A DNA stretch of 51,552 bases from a virus, in the IMG/VR virus record IMGVR_UViG_3300045911_000137, positions 1 to 51,552 of that record; one strand, written 5' to 3'. The notes under the pieces are model-generated. The model saw only the letters and a list, made by a program, of their open reading frames with translations, was not told the DNA's origin and made no database searches. This document shows, piece by piece, positions 25,227 to 34,601 of the stretch; within the stretch, counting starts at the first letter, position 1, and the number at the start of each line of letters is the position of its first letter. A program made the translations under genes and the position numbers.

Positions 25227-25370
25227 CTATAAATAAATGTAATATACAAAAACGGCCCCTCCGGCCAGAAAGACTTTTCCGGCGAAGGGGCTGTTGGCGA
25301 CTACTTTACGTAGAAAATCTAAGACATTCTCTTCTCTGTTTTCAAAGAGAAGTTTGCTTAGTAGAATCAT
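25227..25370 (-). pseudogene. Truncated nucleotidyltransferase-like N-terminus
   Basis: A 47-codon frame from ATG 25370 reads MILLSKLLFENREENVLDFL then RKVVANSPFAGKVFLAGGAV and ends a few hydrophobic residues later. The N-terminal 25 residues align with those of the neighbouring broken gene (LIENKEMSVLDYLRK). The ending FLAGGAV resembles the (V/A)GGxVRD opening motif of polynucleotide nucleotidyltransferases, after which the frame is lost. The C-terminal codons coincide with an intrinsic terminator hairpin. It could be a small expressed peptide, but the similarity to a domain start makes a truncated relic more likely. Confidence 0.45.
25248..25295 (-). terminator. Intrinsic terminator after the 25374-25700 gene
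   Basis: On the minus strand a GC-rich hairpin pairs AGCCCC...GCCGG with CCGG...GGGGCC (plus-strand arms 25279-25292 and 25254-25264) around a loop of about 14 bases, followed by GTTTTTG. It lies about 80 bases downstream of the last intact structural gene of the 25-37 kb block, so it probably ends that transcript. Confidence 0.7.
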
Positions 25371-25373
25371 TTA

Positions 25374-25700
25374 TTATCTGTTGCCCGTACCAATCTGCGT
25401 TTCACCTGGTGAGCGGCCCGGAACATAATATTTGTTCTTTGGGTTCCATTGATTTAATGGAATGCCCTCCTCGTGACGAATAAAACTTTCCGGGATCACC
25501 ATCTCGGCAAGCTCGGTGTCATAATAACCAAGAGCTTTTTCCGTCCATGAAGTCGGGTCACCCTTCTTTTGATTGTTCGTCCATCCCGCTTGGAAATCAC
25601 CCTGACGGTCAAAAAAGTCAACCGTGCGCTCCGGGATTTCACGAGCCTGCACAGGGCGAAGCTTCTTGGAACGGTTATAAATATCAACTAGCTGACTCAT
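25374..25700 (-). CDS. Small putative virion protein
   Basis: A 108-residue hydrophilic protein (MSQLVDIYNRSKKLRPVQAR...) with GWTNNQKKGDPTSWTEKALG and WNPKNKYYVPGRSPGE near the end. No family is recognised. ATG 25700 has GGAG eight bases upstream. It follows the two paralogous structural proteins with a 12-base gap and precedes a terminator, so it is probably the last gene of the structural transcript. Its charged, Pro/Gly-containing sequence suggests an extended linker or plug-like virion component, which is inference. Confidence 0.7.
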   Translation of the reverse strand: MSQLVDIYNRSKKLRPVQAREIPERTVDFFDRQGDFQAGWTNNQKKGDPTSWTEKALGYYDTELAEMVIPESFIRHEEGIPLNQWNPKNKYYVPGRSPGETQIGTGNR

Positions 25701-25712
25701 CAGCGTTCTCCA

Positions 25713-26603
25713 TTAGGCGTCAAATCGAACAATAACCGTCTGTTGCGTTGTCGGAACTCGGCGTATAGCGCGTGGAAATTTGGCTACTGCAACAAGTTCA
25801 AATTTATCATTGTATAAACCAACCGTCGTAATATACGGGCTAAGACTTCCACTAAAAAAAGTATCGGTGACAGATTCACCCTCTTGAGTTACGAAAGTTG
25901 GACCACCAGAAAAGCTACCACTGAGAACTTTAGAACGCATTGTAGGGTTGACCGAGAAATTGAATTCTCCGGGATCAGCCGTGCAAATAATCTGATGCTC
26001 ATAAATAGTATGCAATCCTTCAAATTGAACTTGTACTTGCGATCCGGTCGTTAAAAACAGTCCCTTATCCGTAACTAAACTGCCACTATAAGATCCAGTG
26101 AATTGTCCAACAACGGCAATGCCCAATGAATAGAATATGTTACCAACAACGCCTTGAATATTTTCTGAAGATACCAAGCGACCCATTCCATCGTCAAATA
26201 TACTTGCCGTAGAAACCGGACTGGTAATTCTAAATGTACCTGGATTTACTGTTTCACCGAATACTTGTTGCGGAATGTTTACAACATAAAATTGCGATTC
26301 AATCGGTTGAAATCCTTTGTTTTGTGGAGCCCTTAAAAACCTTACACTGGAACTTGAGTCCGAAGACCCGGTTTCATAGAATAAATTCTGCACCGACCGA
26401 TATAATGTTCTCCGATATATACCACTTGAGTTTTTCGCCTCTGATGCGGTATTGAATTCACCCCATGTAGACGGAGGAGCCACCGCAAGGTCAATAAACA
26501 CTTGCGGTGGATTACTGACGCTTAAAAATGTATGAGTGACATTCCAACCCTTACGAGCTCTGAATGGACGAATCAGGTAGTTATCAGACGTAATGGGCTT
26601 CAT
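25713..26603 (-). CDS. Structural protein, paralogue of the gene at 26676-27740
   Basis: A 296-residue beta-rich protein. The C-terminal section, FNFSVNPTMRSKV, SPYITTVGLYNDKFELVAVA and KFPRAI, parallels FNYSNNPTFFDE, DPQVYVTTIGMYNDQNELLA and AVAKLSRPT of the upstream gene, so the two are paralogues from a tandem duplication. The middle contains VSSENIQGVVGNIFYSLGIA and GSYSGSLVTDKGL. Such pairs occur in T4-like marine phages as tail or neck-associated virion proteins of unassigned role. It starts at ATG 26603 after a 72-base gap that contains a small hairpin. Confidence 0.75.
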   Translation of the reverse strand: MKPITSDNYLIRPFRARKGWNVTHTFLSVSNPPQVFIDLAVAPPSTWGEFNTASEAKNSSGIYRRTLYRSVQNLFYETGSSDSSSSVRFLRAPQNKGFQPIESQFYVVNIPQQVFGETVNPGTFRITSPVSTASIFDDGMGRLVSSENIQGVVGNIFYSLGIAVVGQFTGSYSGSLVTDKGLFLTTGSQVQVQFEGLHTIYEHQIICTADPGEFNFSVNPTMRSKVLSGSFSGGPTFVTQEGESVTDTFFSGSLSPYITTVGLYNDKFELVAVAKFPRAIRRVPTTQQTVIVRFDA

Positions 26604-26657
26604 GAATTTTCTCTAGTAACACATTTGAATTGGAAGCGAGGATGCCAGTCCAAAACT

Positions 26658-26674
26658 AACTTCTACCAGAAGTT
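26658..26674 (-). terminator. Short hairpin after structural gene
   Basis: AACTTCT (26658-26664) pairs with AGAAGTT (26668-26674) with a 3-base loop, one base downstream of the stop codon of the preceding gene on the minus strand, followed by AGTTTTGG. The stem is only 7 bp and the T-run is short, so it may be a weak or partial terminator or a 3'-end stabilising element. Confidence 0.4.
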
Positions 26675-26675
26675 A

Positions 26676-27740
26676 TTACCAGTCGAGACGCACACGTACA
26701 AGCAGTTCGCGGTCAAAACTCTTTAGTGTCGGACGACTCAACTTTGCAACGGCCAAAAGTTCGTTTTGGTCATTATACATACCAATTGTTGTTACATACA
26801 CTTGTGGATCCTTGATAAATGTATTGAATGCCAAATTGCCATTTGTTTCATCAAAGAACGTTGGATTATTGCTATAGTTGAAGTCCTTATTACGAATTCT
26901 TACAAAATAATTTGTGCTTGAAATGGTTTCGGACGAACGGGCCTGGAAATCTCCACCCAAACGAATTGAATTATACAAGCCTACATGGTTATACTGGTGT
27001 ACGTTTGATGAACCCGTATTTGGTGCAAATGGTCGGCTACCTGAAATGATGAATGATCCTGATACGAAGCCTACCGTACCAGCAATAGCCGCTGGATTGA
27101 GCACGATAACACCGAGACTTGGATAGAACAATCCAAAATTTCCCCATACAGAAGTTGACGCAGCAATAGTAGATCCGCTCGGGCCGGTCAAATTACCGGA
27201 CACTACAGTAAATACATTACCAGCTTTACCAACTGTCGGGTCAAGTGTTTGACCACTATTATCAATAAAAAATCGCCTGCCGTTGGAACCCGATAGCGTC
27301 AAAAGCCAGTTACCTGGATCCATACGCTCTCTCAATCGAGCACGTGCAACATTGATAACATAAATTTGATCACTGTTTACACTACCAAATGTAAATTGTG
27401 TATCACTTGGGTCAAGTAACAAGTTACGATATTGTGAATACACGGCGCGTGTGCTCAATGTAGCAATATCACTGTCAGTCAATGTTGGAGCACCACCACC
27501 AGTACGATGACCATAAGCTACGGAAAATTGTACTTCGGGAATTGGTACTGTTGAAGGAATATTGGGATTTGATTGATACACATCCCAATAATATTGTCCG
27601 CTCAACGAGGATGATGCCTGAGCAGAAGAAGTAAAGAACGATGAAAGGCTACCTGTATCACCACTCCACAATCCCACTGTGACTTCAGTAGGATTGCCCG
27701 GTACTATATCGTCCTGTTCAAAACGCTTATAGACACTCAT
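26676..27740 (-). CDS. Structural protein, paralogue of the gene at 25713-26603
   Basis: A 354-residue beta-rich protein starting MSVYKRFEQDDIVPGNPTEV. It contains LSTRAVYSQYRNLLLDPSD, IYVINVARARLRERMDPGNW (a Arg-rich segment) and the C-terminal VTTIGMYNDQNELLAVAKLS block shared with its paralogue. AGGAG precedes ATG 27740 by about 14 bases with intervening AT-rich sequence. Its place after the MAYLNNSTITVD protein is typical of clusters of tail/neck virion proteins in marine T4-like phages. The exact T4 counterpart cannot be assigned from sequence alone. Confidence 0.75.
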   Translation of the reverse strand: MSVYKRFEQDDIVPGNPTEVTVGLWSGDTGSLSSFFTSSAQASSSLSGQYYWDVYQSNPNIPSTVPIPEVQFSVAYGHRTGGGAPTLTDSDIATLSTRAVYSQYRNLLLDPSDTQFTFGSVNSDQIYVINVARARLRERMDPGNWLLTLSGSNGRRFFIDNSGQTLDPTVGKAGNVFTVVSGNLTGPSGSTIAASTSVWGNFGLFYPSLGVIVLNPAAIAGTVGFVSGSFIISGSRPFAPNTGSSNVHQYNHVGLYNSIRLGGDFQARSSETISSTNYFVRIRNKDFNYSNNPTFFDETNGNLAFNTFIKDPQVYVTTIGMYNDQNELLAVAKLSRPTLKSFDRELLVRVRLDW

Positions 27741-27761
27741 ATAATATTATTCTCCTATCTA

Positions 27762-28397
27762 TTACGTCGTTGGACGAGGCTTGATGATAACCGGAATGGT
27801 GATTGTGGCACCGGTCTGGTTACCGATAATGGTCAACTGTGTAGTGACCTGTGATGGAACATTCTTCGGCGTGAGCGTAAATTCAACACCTTGTGCAACC
27901 ACAGCATTTGCTGTAGTAGAATCACCAAGAATTGCTGGAGCTGTTGCTCTGAAGTTGGCCGGCAATCCCGTTCCAACGAGGACGGCCGCGTCTGCGTCGT
28001 AAAGAATTGCGGTGTATCCAAAGCCGGCACCATTGAGTCCCTGCGTCGTTGTAGGACGAATGGGGATGGCGTTTGCTTGTCCAGCGGTGAGGGTAATGTT
28101 TTCAAATCCAAGTGAAATAATTGGAATTTGCTTTGTTCCCCGAGGCAGAGTTACCAGCTTGTATCGCATCACCTGCGTTTCGTCTGGTGATGCCTCTACA
28201 AGCGGCATATTCTCAATGATACTGCCGTAAAAGTTAGATCCAAGGGGGTGTGCCGTCGTATAGAGTCCGTAGTCTACCTCGTCATCGGCGAGGGCAAACT
28301 GCGTAATCTGAAACCCCGCACCCTTGGACAGTAGTTCACGACCCTTCTTTGTTAAAATCGCGTCTACTGTAATTGTGCTATTGTTAAGATATGCCAT
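27762..28397 (-). CDS. Phage structural protein (LTKKGRELLSKG family)
   Basis: A 211-residue protein. Its N-terminus, MAYLNNSTITVDAILTKKGR then ELLSKGAGFQITQFALADDE, is a strongly recurrent pattern in structural proteins of marine myoviruses. The rest is beta-rich (PIISLGFENITLTAGQANAI). AGGAG lies nine bases before ATG 28397. It follows the giant tail gene by 49 bases, where the minus strand reads ATTTATGGTGG. A virion role is well supported by context. The specific part of the tail is not. Confidence 0.8.
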   Translation of the reverse strand: MAYLNNSTITVDAILTKKGRELLSKGAGFQITQFALADDEVDYGLYTTAHPLGSNFYGSIIENMPLVEASPDETQVMRYKLVTLPRGTKQIPIISLGFENITLTAGQANAIPIRPTTTQGLNGAGFGYTAILYDADAAVLVGTGLPANFRATAPAILGDSTTANAVVAQGVEFTLTPKNVPSQVTTQLTIIGNQTGATITIPVIIKPRPTT

Positions 28398-28446
28398 TGC
28401 TATAGTCTCCTCAAAGGATTACCACCATAAATAGTAGGTTTTTTCA

Positions 28447-31400
28447 TTATCTTACATCAAGAATTGGTCCGGCATTATCATTTCTGCGTTGTACTGGTTC
28501 TGCACCCGTAGATACGAACAAGATATCACCCGCTGATGGAATAATTTCAACTGCCGGACCGCCGTCAAAGGTCGTATCGTCACTTTGCTTACACCCCAAC
28601 CAAATTCTACGAAGTGTACCAAGTCGAGTGTCTCGGCGGAAACGATAATGTTCGTTTATATAACCTACAAATGGAGTATAACCACTTCCAGAATTTACTA
28701 ATTCAAGCTTTCCATTTATCCTAGACACTACTCGAACATCATATGCCGGAACCGTCGTATATTTAGTCCGACGCCAGTTATCGGTATCGAGAGAGGGCGG
28801 ATTATAGCTAATAAACGATCCGCTGCGAAGTGGGGTAATACATACATATTCAAATCCATTACCCGATTCGGCCGCTCCGACTTGATTTGATTGGGTTACA
28901 TACTGTCCTGGAATATAAGTAGAACCTTTATTCCATATACCTGCTGAAGTTAAAGAATTTTCACCTACACGAACTTGTTTCTGTGTCTCAACCAAGAAAA
29001 TACCATCACGCTGTGTAAAATAATTTACTACACCGATATCGGAAAAATCAATATATGGTTCTATTGGACTTACATAGAAATTTTCACCAATTCCAGAATT
29101 TAATCCCGTATTTATGCTAATGTTGGAACCCGGTGTATATGTGACTAAAAGTTGTATAAATGCTGCTTGATATTGTGGCGGAATATGTGCTATACTTGTG
29201 GCTCGAAAACGCTGTAATAAGAAGTTTTGATAATTCAGTACCGACATGGCATCGTCGATATAGAAGAAATCAGTATTCAAATCATCAATACCATCCAACC
29301 CATACTTGGTTGCTTCAAATGTGTCAAATGATGCTTGAATCGGTTCTTCGTCTTGCGCTTCAAATGTTGTCTCGTAAGTCAACCAGTCGGTTCGGGGTTG
29401 GTCGGTTTCCGACATATCATATCGGGCATCAAATATATCGTAGGTAGCTACAATAACTTCTGACGAGATAGGTTGTTCAAGAATTGCAGTCTGTACATTA
29501 TAAGAAGCTTGAATTACACTAGGTTGTGATGTAAATGGATCGGCTTCAAGAGTTGGGTTGACATTTTCCTCAAACGTACCCTTCCCCGAGATATCAATTT
29601 TTTTCCATTGAATCTTGTTTCTTTCCAAAATGTGTGGTTCGAGAACAATACCAGTTAATAGTTTTGCTCGTGCCGGCACAAACTGTTCGGCCTGTTTGAA
29701 CAGCGGTGCCAATAAAGTATCTACAAACTCCACAAAACTATTGTAGTTGTAGTTATAGGCATAGTTTGACCAGTACAATTTGTTAATTTCATCAAGATCC
29801 TTGTATCGAACCTCATACAAATTCGACGGGTCACCAATGTAATCTTGTATATCTACATTGCCAACAGAACGAATAATATTATCATTAATTGCATCGGTGA
29901 TGGAGAAGAAGAAACCAATTATGTTATTAGATTGAACAGCATTTTCTTTTTGTTCAATTGTAACCATACTCTTTTTATGAGACAATACAGGTATACCTGA
30001 GCCCGAATCATCATTTAATGTTCGAAACACCGGAGGATCTGCAATTGTGACTTTGTTAGTAACATACTGACTGCCACCAGCATTTGGAGCAAATCGTAGT
30101 ACATTTCGCGTAATAACTTCCATGCTGTTTGGATAACTGGTTTCGTTCGGAAACGCCGATGCACTAAACTGTAACAGCCTATTGGATCGCCCGGCGGCGC
30201 GAATATACGGCGTTTCGTTTAGAACAAAACGATTTAATGGATTGACAGATCCGAGATTTCTTGGCTTATTGAAGCTGAGTCGTACCGGCAAAGAGTCACG
30301 GGCCGATGATACGGTATTACCATTATACAGTCCCGGATACTTCGTATGGAAATTTATTGTATCAGGAGACAATACTTCCGTCCACATACGGAACTCATCA
30401 ATCAATCCGGCAAACGGTTGTGCCGTAGGTATGGTTCCACTCGAACCCAAATACAAAATTGTACCCGATCCCCAAATACCCACCGAATTAATGCTTGATG
30501 TTACATATGAATTATATGTAAAATCACCATCGTCATCGGTTTGCTGTACCCACAAATTAATAGAATTATTTGTTCTTTGTAGTGTGGTGCTATAAAACGT
30601 ACCATCGTAAACCGGAAACACCGATGACGTAGCGGCGACGGTAGTTCCACTAACATAAGCAACTCGTCCAAAACTTCTTGACACCGGAATGAGTTGAAGT
30701 GACCAATTTTTATCTACATTATACAATACACTGCGTGTGGCCGTCGTTGTGGCAAATCGCGTCTGTACTGTGGTGATAAATTCTAGTCCTGATCCGCTCC
30801 ACGGAATTTGTACGAAAGAACCACTTGGAATTTTAAGAGCATTAGTTTGTTCTTCAATAATTTCATATGACTGCGTGGTGTAAAATGACGGCGTAGCCGT
30901 TTCACGAATTTGAATCGTAGTTGGTAGGACGCCATACGCATTCAATAATCCGCGAAGTGCTTGCTTGGTTCCCTTTGATTTTGCCAAGTAAATGTGATTA
31001 TGCAAGAAGCGCTTCCATGTCTCAGCAGCAACTTGACGATATATCTTTGGAGAAACTTGACCAATTTCTCCGATAGTATAATCTACCAGAGCTTTAACGG
31101 CATACTGATTAGGTAAACTGATGCCGACTGATTCGGCAACACTCCAAATCATATCCATAGACAAGCCAACAAACGGATTGCTGTTTCGGTCATAGATATC
31201 AGGCATAGCATCTGCATATGCTTTTAGGATATCAAAATGGTGACCAACCAAATCCATAAATTTAATAAAGTCTTGTGAACGCGGATCGTTTACAAGATAT
31301 TCGGGAAGATTATTAACCAAACGATTTTGATTTTGACGGTCATATTCTTCAGCAATATATTCAATTGCATCAAGCCATGAGACAAAGCCAAACCCACCGT

Positions 31401-32790
31401 CTTCAGGCGCCGGCAATACATCCGGTCCCACCAATACAGGATACAAATTTGCATTACTTGCCGATGCTACTGAAATTACCGATCCATTGACCTTTGGCCA
31501 TTCAAATGGCTTCATAAAGTACAATTGGTCAACTATGTCGGAAAATGATGACGAATATTGACTGCCGGATGCGTAATATAGGTGACGTTCAAATCCGTCA
31601 AATGAACGAATTAATTCTTCGCGCTGTTGTGCTATACGAAGAACAGTGGGATATGATACCGATGAAGTAAATCCGCTTAGTCCTGTAGTAATTGTAGCAA
31701 TACTAGACGACTGTTGTGCAATGACTGCATCGTAATTTTCAATTGTCAACAATTTTTGCTTGAATGCTTGTATACGAGCTTTTGCAGAACTATAGAAAAC
31801 AAAGTTTGAAAAATTTGTATAGTCAATGTTTAGTTCAGCACCTTCAAGAGATGTAACATACCATTCGTTGATGATTGGATCATTTGGCTTTGCCACATCA
31901 AACGAACTCGTAGTAAACAATGATGACAATGTAACATTGTTTATTTCGTTACCATCCAACGCACGCACATTAATATTTCTATTTGGTGGACGCAAATATA
32001 CACGAAGACCTTCACCGGGAATAAAGACCACATATAGCTGGTCAATTAATGATGGCGAAAGTTCTCGATCAATCCAGAGTTCCGAAAACACTTCTGCATC
32101 GGTTGGCAATGGGCGATATGTTTTAACAAGAATAGTTCGTCCCGTTGGTTCCGATTCGTCATACTGCCAATTCACAATTGGCATTTGATAGTCTTCACCA
32201 AAATTCAACAATGTCTTTCCTACTCGGTCTTCATCAAAATAAGATGCAATCTTATTTTGAAGAAGACGACGAGCCGCAGCAATAACTGAATTCGTCAGTG
32301 CAATTGGGATTGGACGAATTAAAAGTTCCCAATCTATACTGATGTTATCAGGACTAAATGTTGGAATTGCGGGGAATACATCCAAATTCGCAATAATATT
32401 AATTTGTGCAGGACGTGGAGGAGAATATACGCCTACTCGAATTTGGAGATATTGCGACCCGTTTGACACCGGTGGCGGTGGCGGTGCAATATTGGTGTAA
32501 TCAGGTAATTGAATCGGTGGCACCGGACCTGTGTAATCCGGTGGTAAAATTTGAATAGATGGTGGCGGGGCCGGGGGAGGTACAACCAGATATACGCCGC
32601 TGATGGCGTATCGGCTTCGATCATACGTGCCATCAGGCAGTTTATTATTTAAACCAAGCTGATCTGCCGTAATTCCCGGCCGCGCCCAAATTAAGGTACC
32701 GTCCGGCGCCGTGAACAATGTGGCGTTGTCGGGTATCCGATTACTTTCTTTTAAGAGACGAATCTCTTCTGGAGTATAAAAAGTTGCCAT
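28447..32790 (-). CDS. Very large baseplate/tail-tip protein with gpI-like and LamG-like regions
   Basis: A 1447-residue protein. The N-terminal 130 residues are Pro-rich (VVPPPAPPPSIQILPPDY, IAPPPPPVSNG). Residues about 480-650 resemble P2 gpI/T4-like baseplate wedge proteins: FIKFMDLVGHHFDILKAYAD, AAETWKRFLHNHIYLAKSKG and TKQALRGLLNAYGVLPTTIQ. Residues about 655-840 look like a concanavalin/LamG domain, ending in GLIDEFRMWTEVLS. The C-terminal 600 residues are beta-rich, with a segment rich in QASYxxxTxxE-type repeats. It probably takes the place of the T4 gp7-gp8 wedge layer and adds a sugar-binding domain. ATG 32790 is 4 bases after the previous stop. Confidence 0.8.
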   Translation of the reverse strand: MATFYTPEEIRLLKESNRIPDNATLFTAPDGTLIWARPGITADQLGLNNKLPDGTYDRSRYAISGVYLVVPPPAPPPSIQILPPDYTGPVPPIQLPDYTNIAPPPPPVSNGSQYLQIRVGVYSPPRPAQINIIANLDVFPAIPTFSPDNISIDWELLIRPIPIALTNSVIAAARRLLQNKIASYFDEDRVGKTLLNFGEDYQMPIVNWQYDESEPTGRTILVKTYRPLPTDAEVFSELWIDRELSPSLIDQLYVVFIPGEGLRVYLRPPNRNINVRALDGNEINNVTLSSLFTTSSFDVAKPNDPIINEWYVTSLEGAELNIDYTNFSNFVFYSSAKARIQAFKQKLLTIENYDAVIAQQSSSIATITTGLSGFTSSVSYPTVLRIAQQREELIRSFDGFERHLYYASGSQYSSSFSDIVDQLYFMKPFEWPKVNGSVISVASASNANLYPVLVGPDVLPAPEDGGFGFVSWLDAIEYIAEEYDRQNQNRLVNNLPEYLVNDPRSQDFIKFMDLVGHHFDILKAYADAMPDIYDRNSNPFVGLSMDMIWSVAESVGISLPNQYAVKALVDYTIGEIGQVSPKIYRQVAAETWKRFLHNHIYLAKSKGTKQALRGLLNAYGVLPTTIQIRETATPSFYTTQSYEIIEEQTNALKIPSGSFVQIPWSGSGLEFITTVQTRFATTTATRSVLYNVDKNWSLQLIPVSRSFGRVAYVSGTTVAATSSVFPVYDGTFYSTTLQRTNNSINLWVQQTDDDGDFTYNSYVTSSINSVGIWGSGTILYLGSSGTIPTAQPFAGLIDEFRMWTEVLSPDTINFHTKYPGLYNGNTVSSARDSLPVRLSFNKPRNLGSVNPLNRFVLNETPYIRAAGRSNRLLQFSASAFPNETSYPNSMEVITRNVLRFAPNAGGSQYVTNKVTIADPPVFRTLNDDSGSGIPVLSHKKSMVTIEQKENAVQSNNIIGFFFSITDAINDNIIRSVGNVDIQDYIGDPSNLYEVRYKDLDEINKLYWSNYAYNYNYNSFVEFVDTLLAPLFKQAEQFVPARAKLLTGIVLEPHILERNKIQWKKIDISGKGTFEENVNPTLEADPFTSQPSVIQASYNVQTAILEQPISSEVIVATYDIFDARYDMSETDQPRTDWLTYETTFEAQDEEPIQASFDTFEATKYGLDGIDDLNTDFFYIDDAMSVLNYQNFLLQRFRATSIAHIPPQYQAAFIQLLVTYTPGSNISINTGLNSGIGENFYVSPIEPYIDFSDIGVVNYFTQRDGIFLVETQKQVRVGENSLTSAGIWNKGSTYIPGQYVTQSNQVGAAESGNGFEYVCITPLRSGSFISYNPPSLDTDNWRRTKYTTVPAYDVRVVSRINGKLELVNSGSGYTPFVGYINEHYRFRRDTRLGTLRRIWLGCKQSDDTTFDGGPAVEIIPSAGDILFVSTGAEPVQRRNDNAGPILDVR

Positions 32791-32794
32791 ACTA

Positions 32795-34600
32795 TTATCT
32801 TAATTGCGAACGTGAGGTTACCACTCTCACAGTACCACCGGCCAAAATACCCTGAAAATTATTTATTGTTTTCTTTGCGGAGACATTTACCCCGGCCACG
32901 CCATTATTATATGCATTTTGCCATGTTGCTAATGGTATGTTCGTTGGCGGGGCTACAATTTCTGCGTTAATTTCAATAATACCAGGATTAATTGCTACTA
33001 ATGTAGCATCTACCGATCCGTTTGGACTGTCAATGACAGCAACACTCTGATTCAAAGATTTCCAAATTACACCATTTACCGGGAACAACAACTGTTTAGA
33101 ATTTGTTGCATTCGGTGTAACATCCGGCGGACCAGCATAAATTGCAAACTGAATAGGCATGCGTTCACCAACTACCATTGATGCTCGCGGCGGATTAATT
33201 TGTGCATAAATTTTTGCGTTTGGGCCTAAAACCTGTACTGAATTTCCTCCAACCGGTAATACTACCTGGGGTTGTGGAGAGTTCAGCTGGGGATCTTGTT
33301 TAGGAGACGGATTAATAGTAATCAACGGAGGTAGATTTCTTAATACATAGATGGGACCACGAACATTCAATGGAGACACAAACCACTCAAGTTTTTGAGA
33401 AAATGTTCTAGAATTCATAGTACTCTTATTTTTTGCATCAGATTCTTTAAATCGAATGGTTACCTCTATTTCTGACTGAGGATCCATATCAATCAACGTA
33501 GGTGATTCGGTTTCTGCCCATTCAGGTAAATAAAACTGAAACCGCAATACTGCGTTTACTGTATTATTTCTAAACTTGTATTGCAATGGTTTAATAGAAG
33601 GTGGCCTACCTACTTCATAAATCCACTGGTAACTAGCAGCATTTGGAGAAAAACTGTACAATTCCGCAACGTTACGAGCACGAAATGTGTTTTGTGGATC
33701 CACGAACGGTTTTACCAACTTCACAAATGGATTTGGCAATTGACCGGTAGCCGGTGGTTGCGACATGGTAGATGGAATAAACTGGGGGCGTAATCCATCG
33801 GCCTGAAGAATCTGAACTCGTCGAATTTCTTGTTCAATTATCGGTGGTACTTTGATAGGCGGATCTAATGGTGTTGGATCCTGTGGTGTAGTTGGACTCG
33901 GAGGTTCATCTGTTTTACTCCAATAAACACGAACCGTGTGAAGTAATCCTGGGGGTGGATTTACCAGTGCTTGTCCACCACCTGAGGTTCCTTCCCATTT
34001 CCAAGGCCGAAAAACACCAAATGGAGTAGAAACTGGACCCGTGGATATATGATATCCAAATTCCAATGGTCCGCCCATAGGAAGTTCCACTTGAATATTA
34101 CGTTCGTTTGGATATATTAAATACGGTAAACCTTTGCCGCCCAGTGTTTGTTTTCCATTATTAGGCAAGTGTATAAATCCACTGTTAATATCATCTATAA
34201 TATTTTGTGGGTATTGTGCCAATAAATTTTGATCTACATAATCAAAGTTTTCAATTGGTGGACCTGTACCGATCTGACCATCAATTACCGTATTAGGATT
34301 ATATCCCTCAGGTAAACCAATGTGTTCGATGCGGAGCACCCCATATCCTGGAGATGCCGTGTTAGCCTTCGGCACAGGATCGGCTACTTCATATGGAGGA
34401 TACGACACAAGCTGATTATCAACTTGATTATCCCGTGGATAAAACGGTTGTGAAATAGTTCTATCCGCGTTGATAAGGACAAACGTACCGATACTAGGAT
34501 CAAACAAAGGCTTGAAATTTTGCCCATATTTGACCGTCAATTGCTGACGTTCTTCCTCAAGTTGCTTACTGTATATAGGTCCAAAATCTTCCGGTGTCAT
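32795..34600 (-). CDS. Pro-rich structural protein with Ig-like C-terminal region
   Basis: A 601-residue protein rich in Pro, Asn and Gln. The C-terminal 150 residues (INPPRASMVVGERMPIQFAI, GVIWKSLNQSVAVIDSPNGS, LVAINPGIIEINAEIVAPP) follow the pattern of bacterial Ig-like (Big_2) domains, common on phage surfaces where they bind carbohydrates. The middle holds a Pro-rich linker (SPTTPQDPTPLDPPIKVPPI). It ends 4 bases before the giant tail gene and begins one base after the PA14 protein, so the three are probably cotranscribed and may co-assemble at the tail periphery. Confidence 0.7.
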   Translation of the reverse strand: MTPEDFGPIYSKQLEEERQQLTVKYGQNFKPLFDPSIGTFVLINADRTISQPFYPRDNQVDNQLVSYPPYEVADPVPKANTASPGYGVLRIEHIGLPEGYNPNTVIDGQIGTGPPIENFDYVDQNLLAQYPQNIIDDINSGFIHLPNNGKQTLGGKGLPYLIYPNERNIQVELPMGGPLEFGYHISTGPVSTPFGVFRPWKWEGTSGGGQALVNPPPGLLHTVRVYWSKTDEPPSPTTPQDPTPLDPPIKVPPIIEQEIRRVQILQADGLRPQFIPSTMSQPPATGQLPNPFVKLVKPFVDPQNTFRARNVAELYSFSPNAASYQWIYEVGRPPSIKPLQYKFRNNTVNAVLRFQFYLPEWAETESPTLIDMDPQSEIEVTIRFKESDAKNKSTMNSRTFSQKLEWFVSPLNVRGPIYVLRNLPPLITINPSPKQDPQLNSPQPQVVLPVGGNSVQVLGPNAKIYAQINPPRASMVVGERMPIQFAIYAGPPDVTPNATNSKQLLFPVNGVIWKSLNQSVAVIDSPNGSVDATLVAINPGIIEINAEIVAPPTNIPLATWQNAYNNGVAGVNVSAKKTINNFQGILAGGTVRVVTSRSQLR

Positions 34601-34601
34601 A

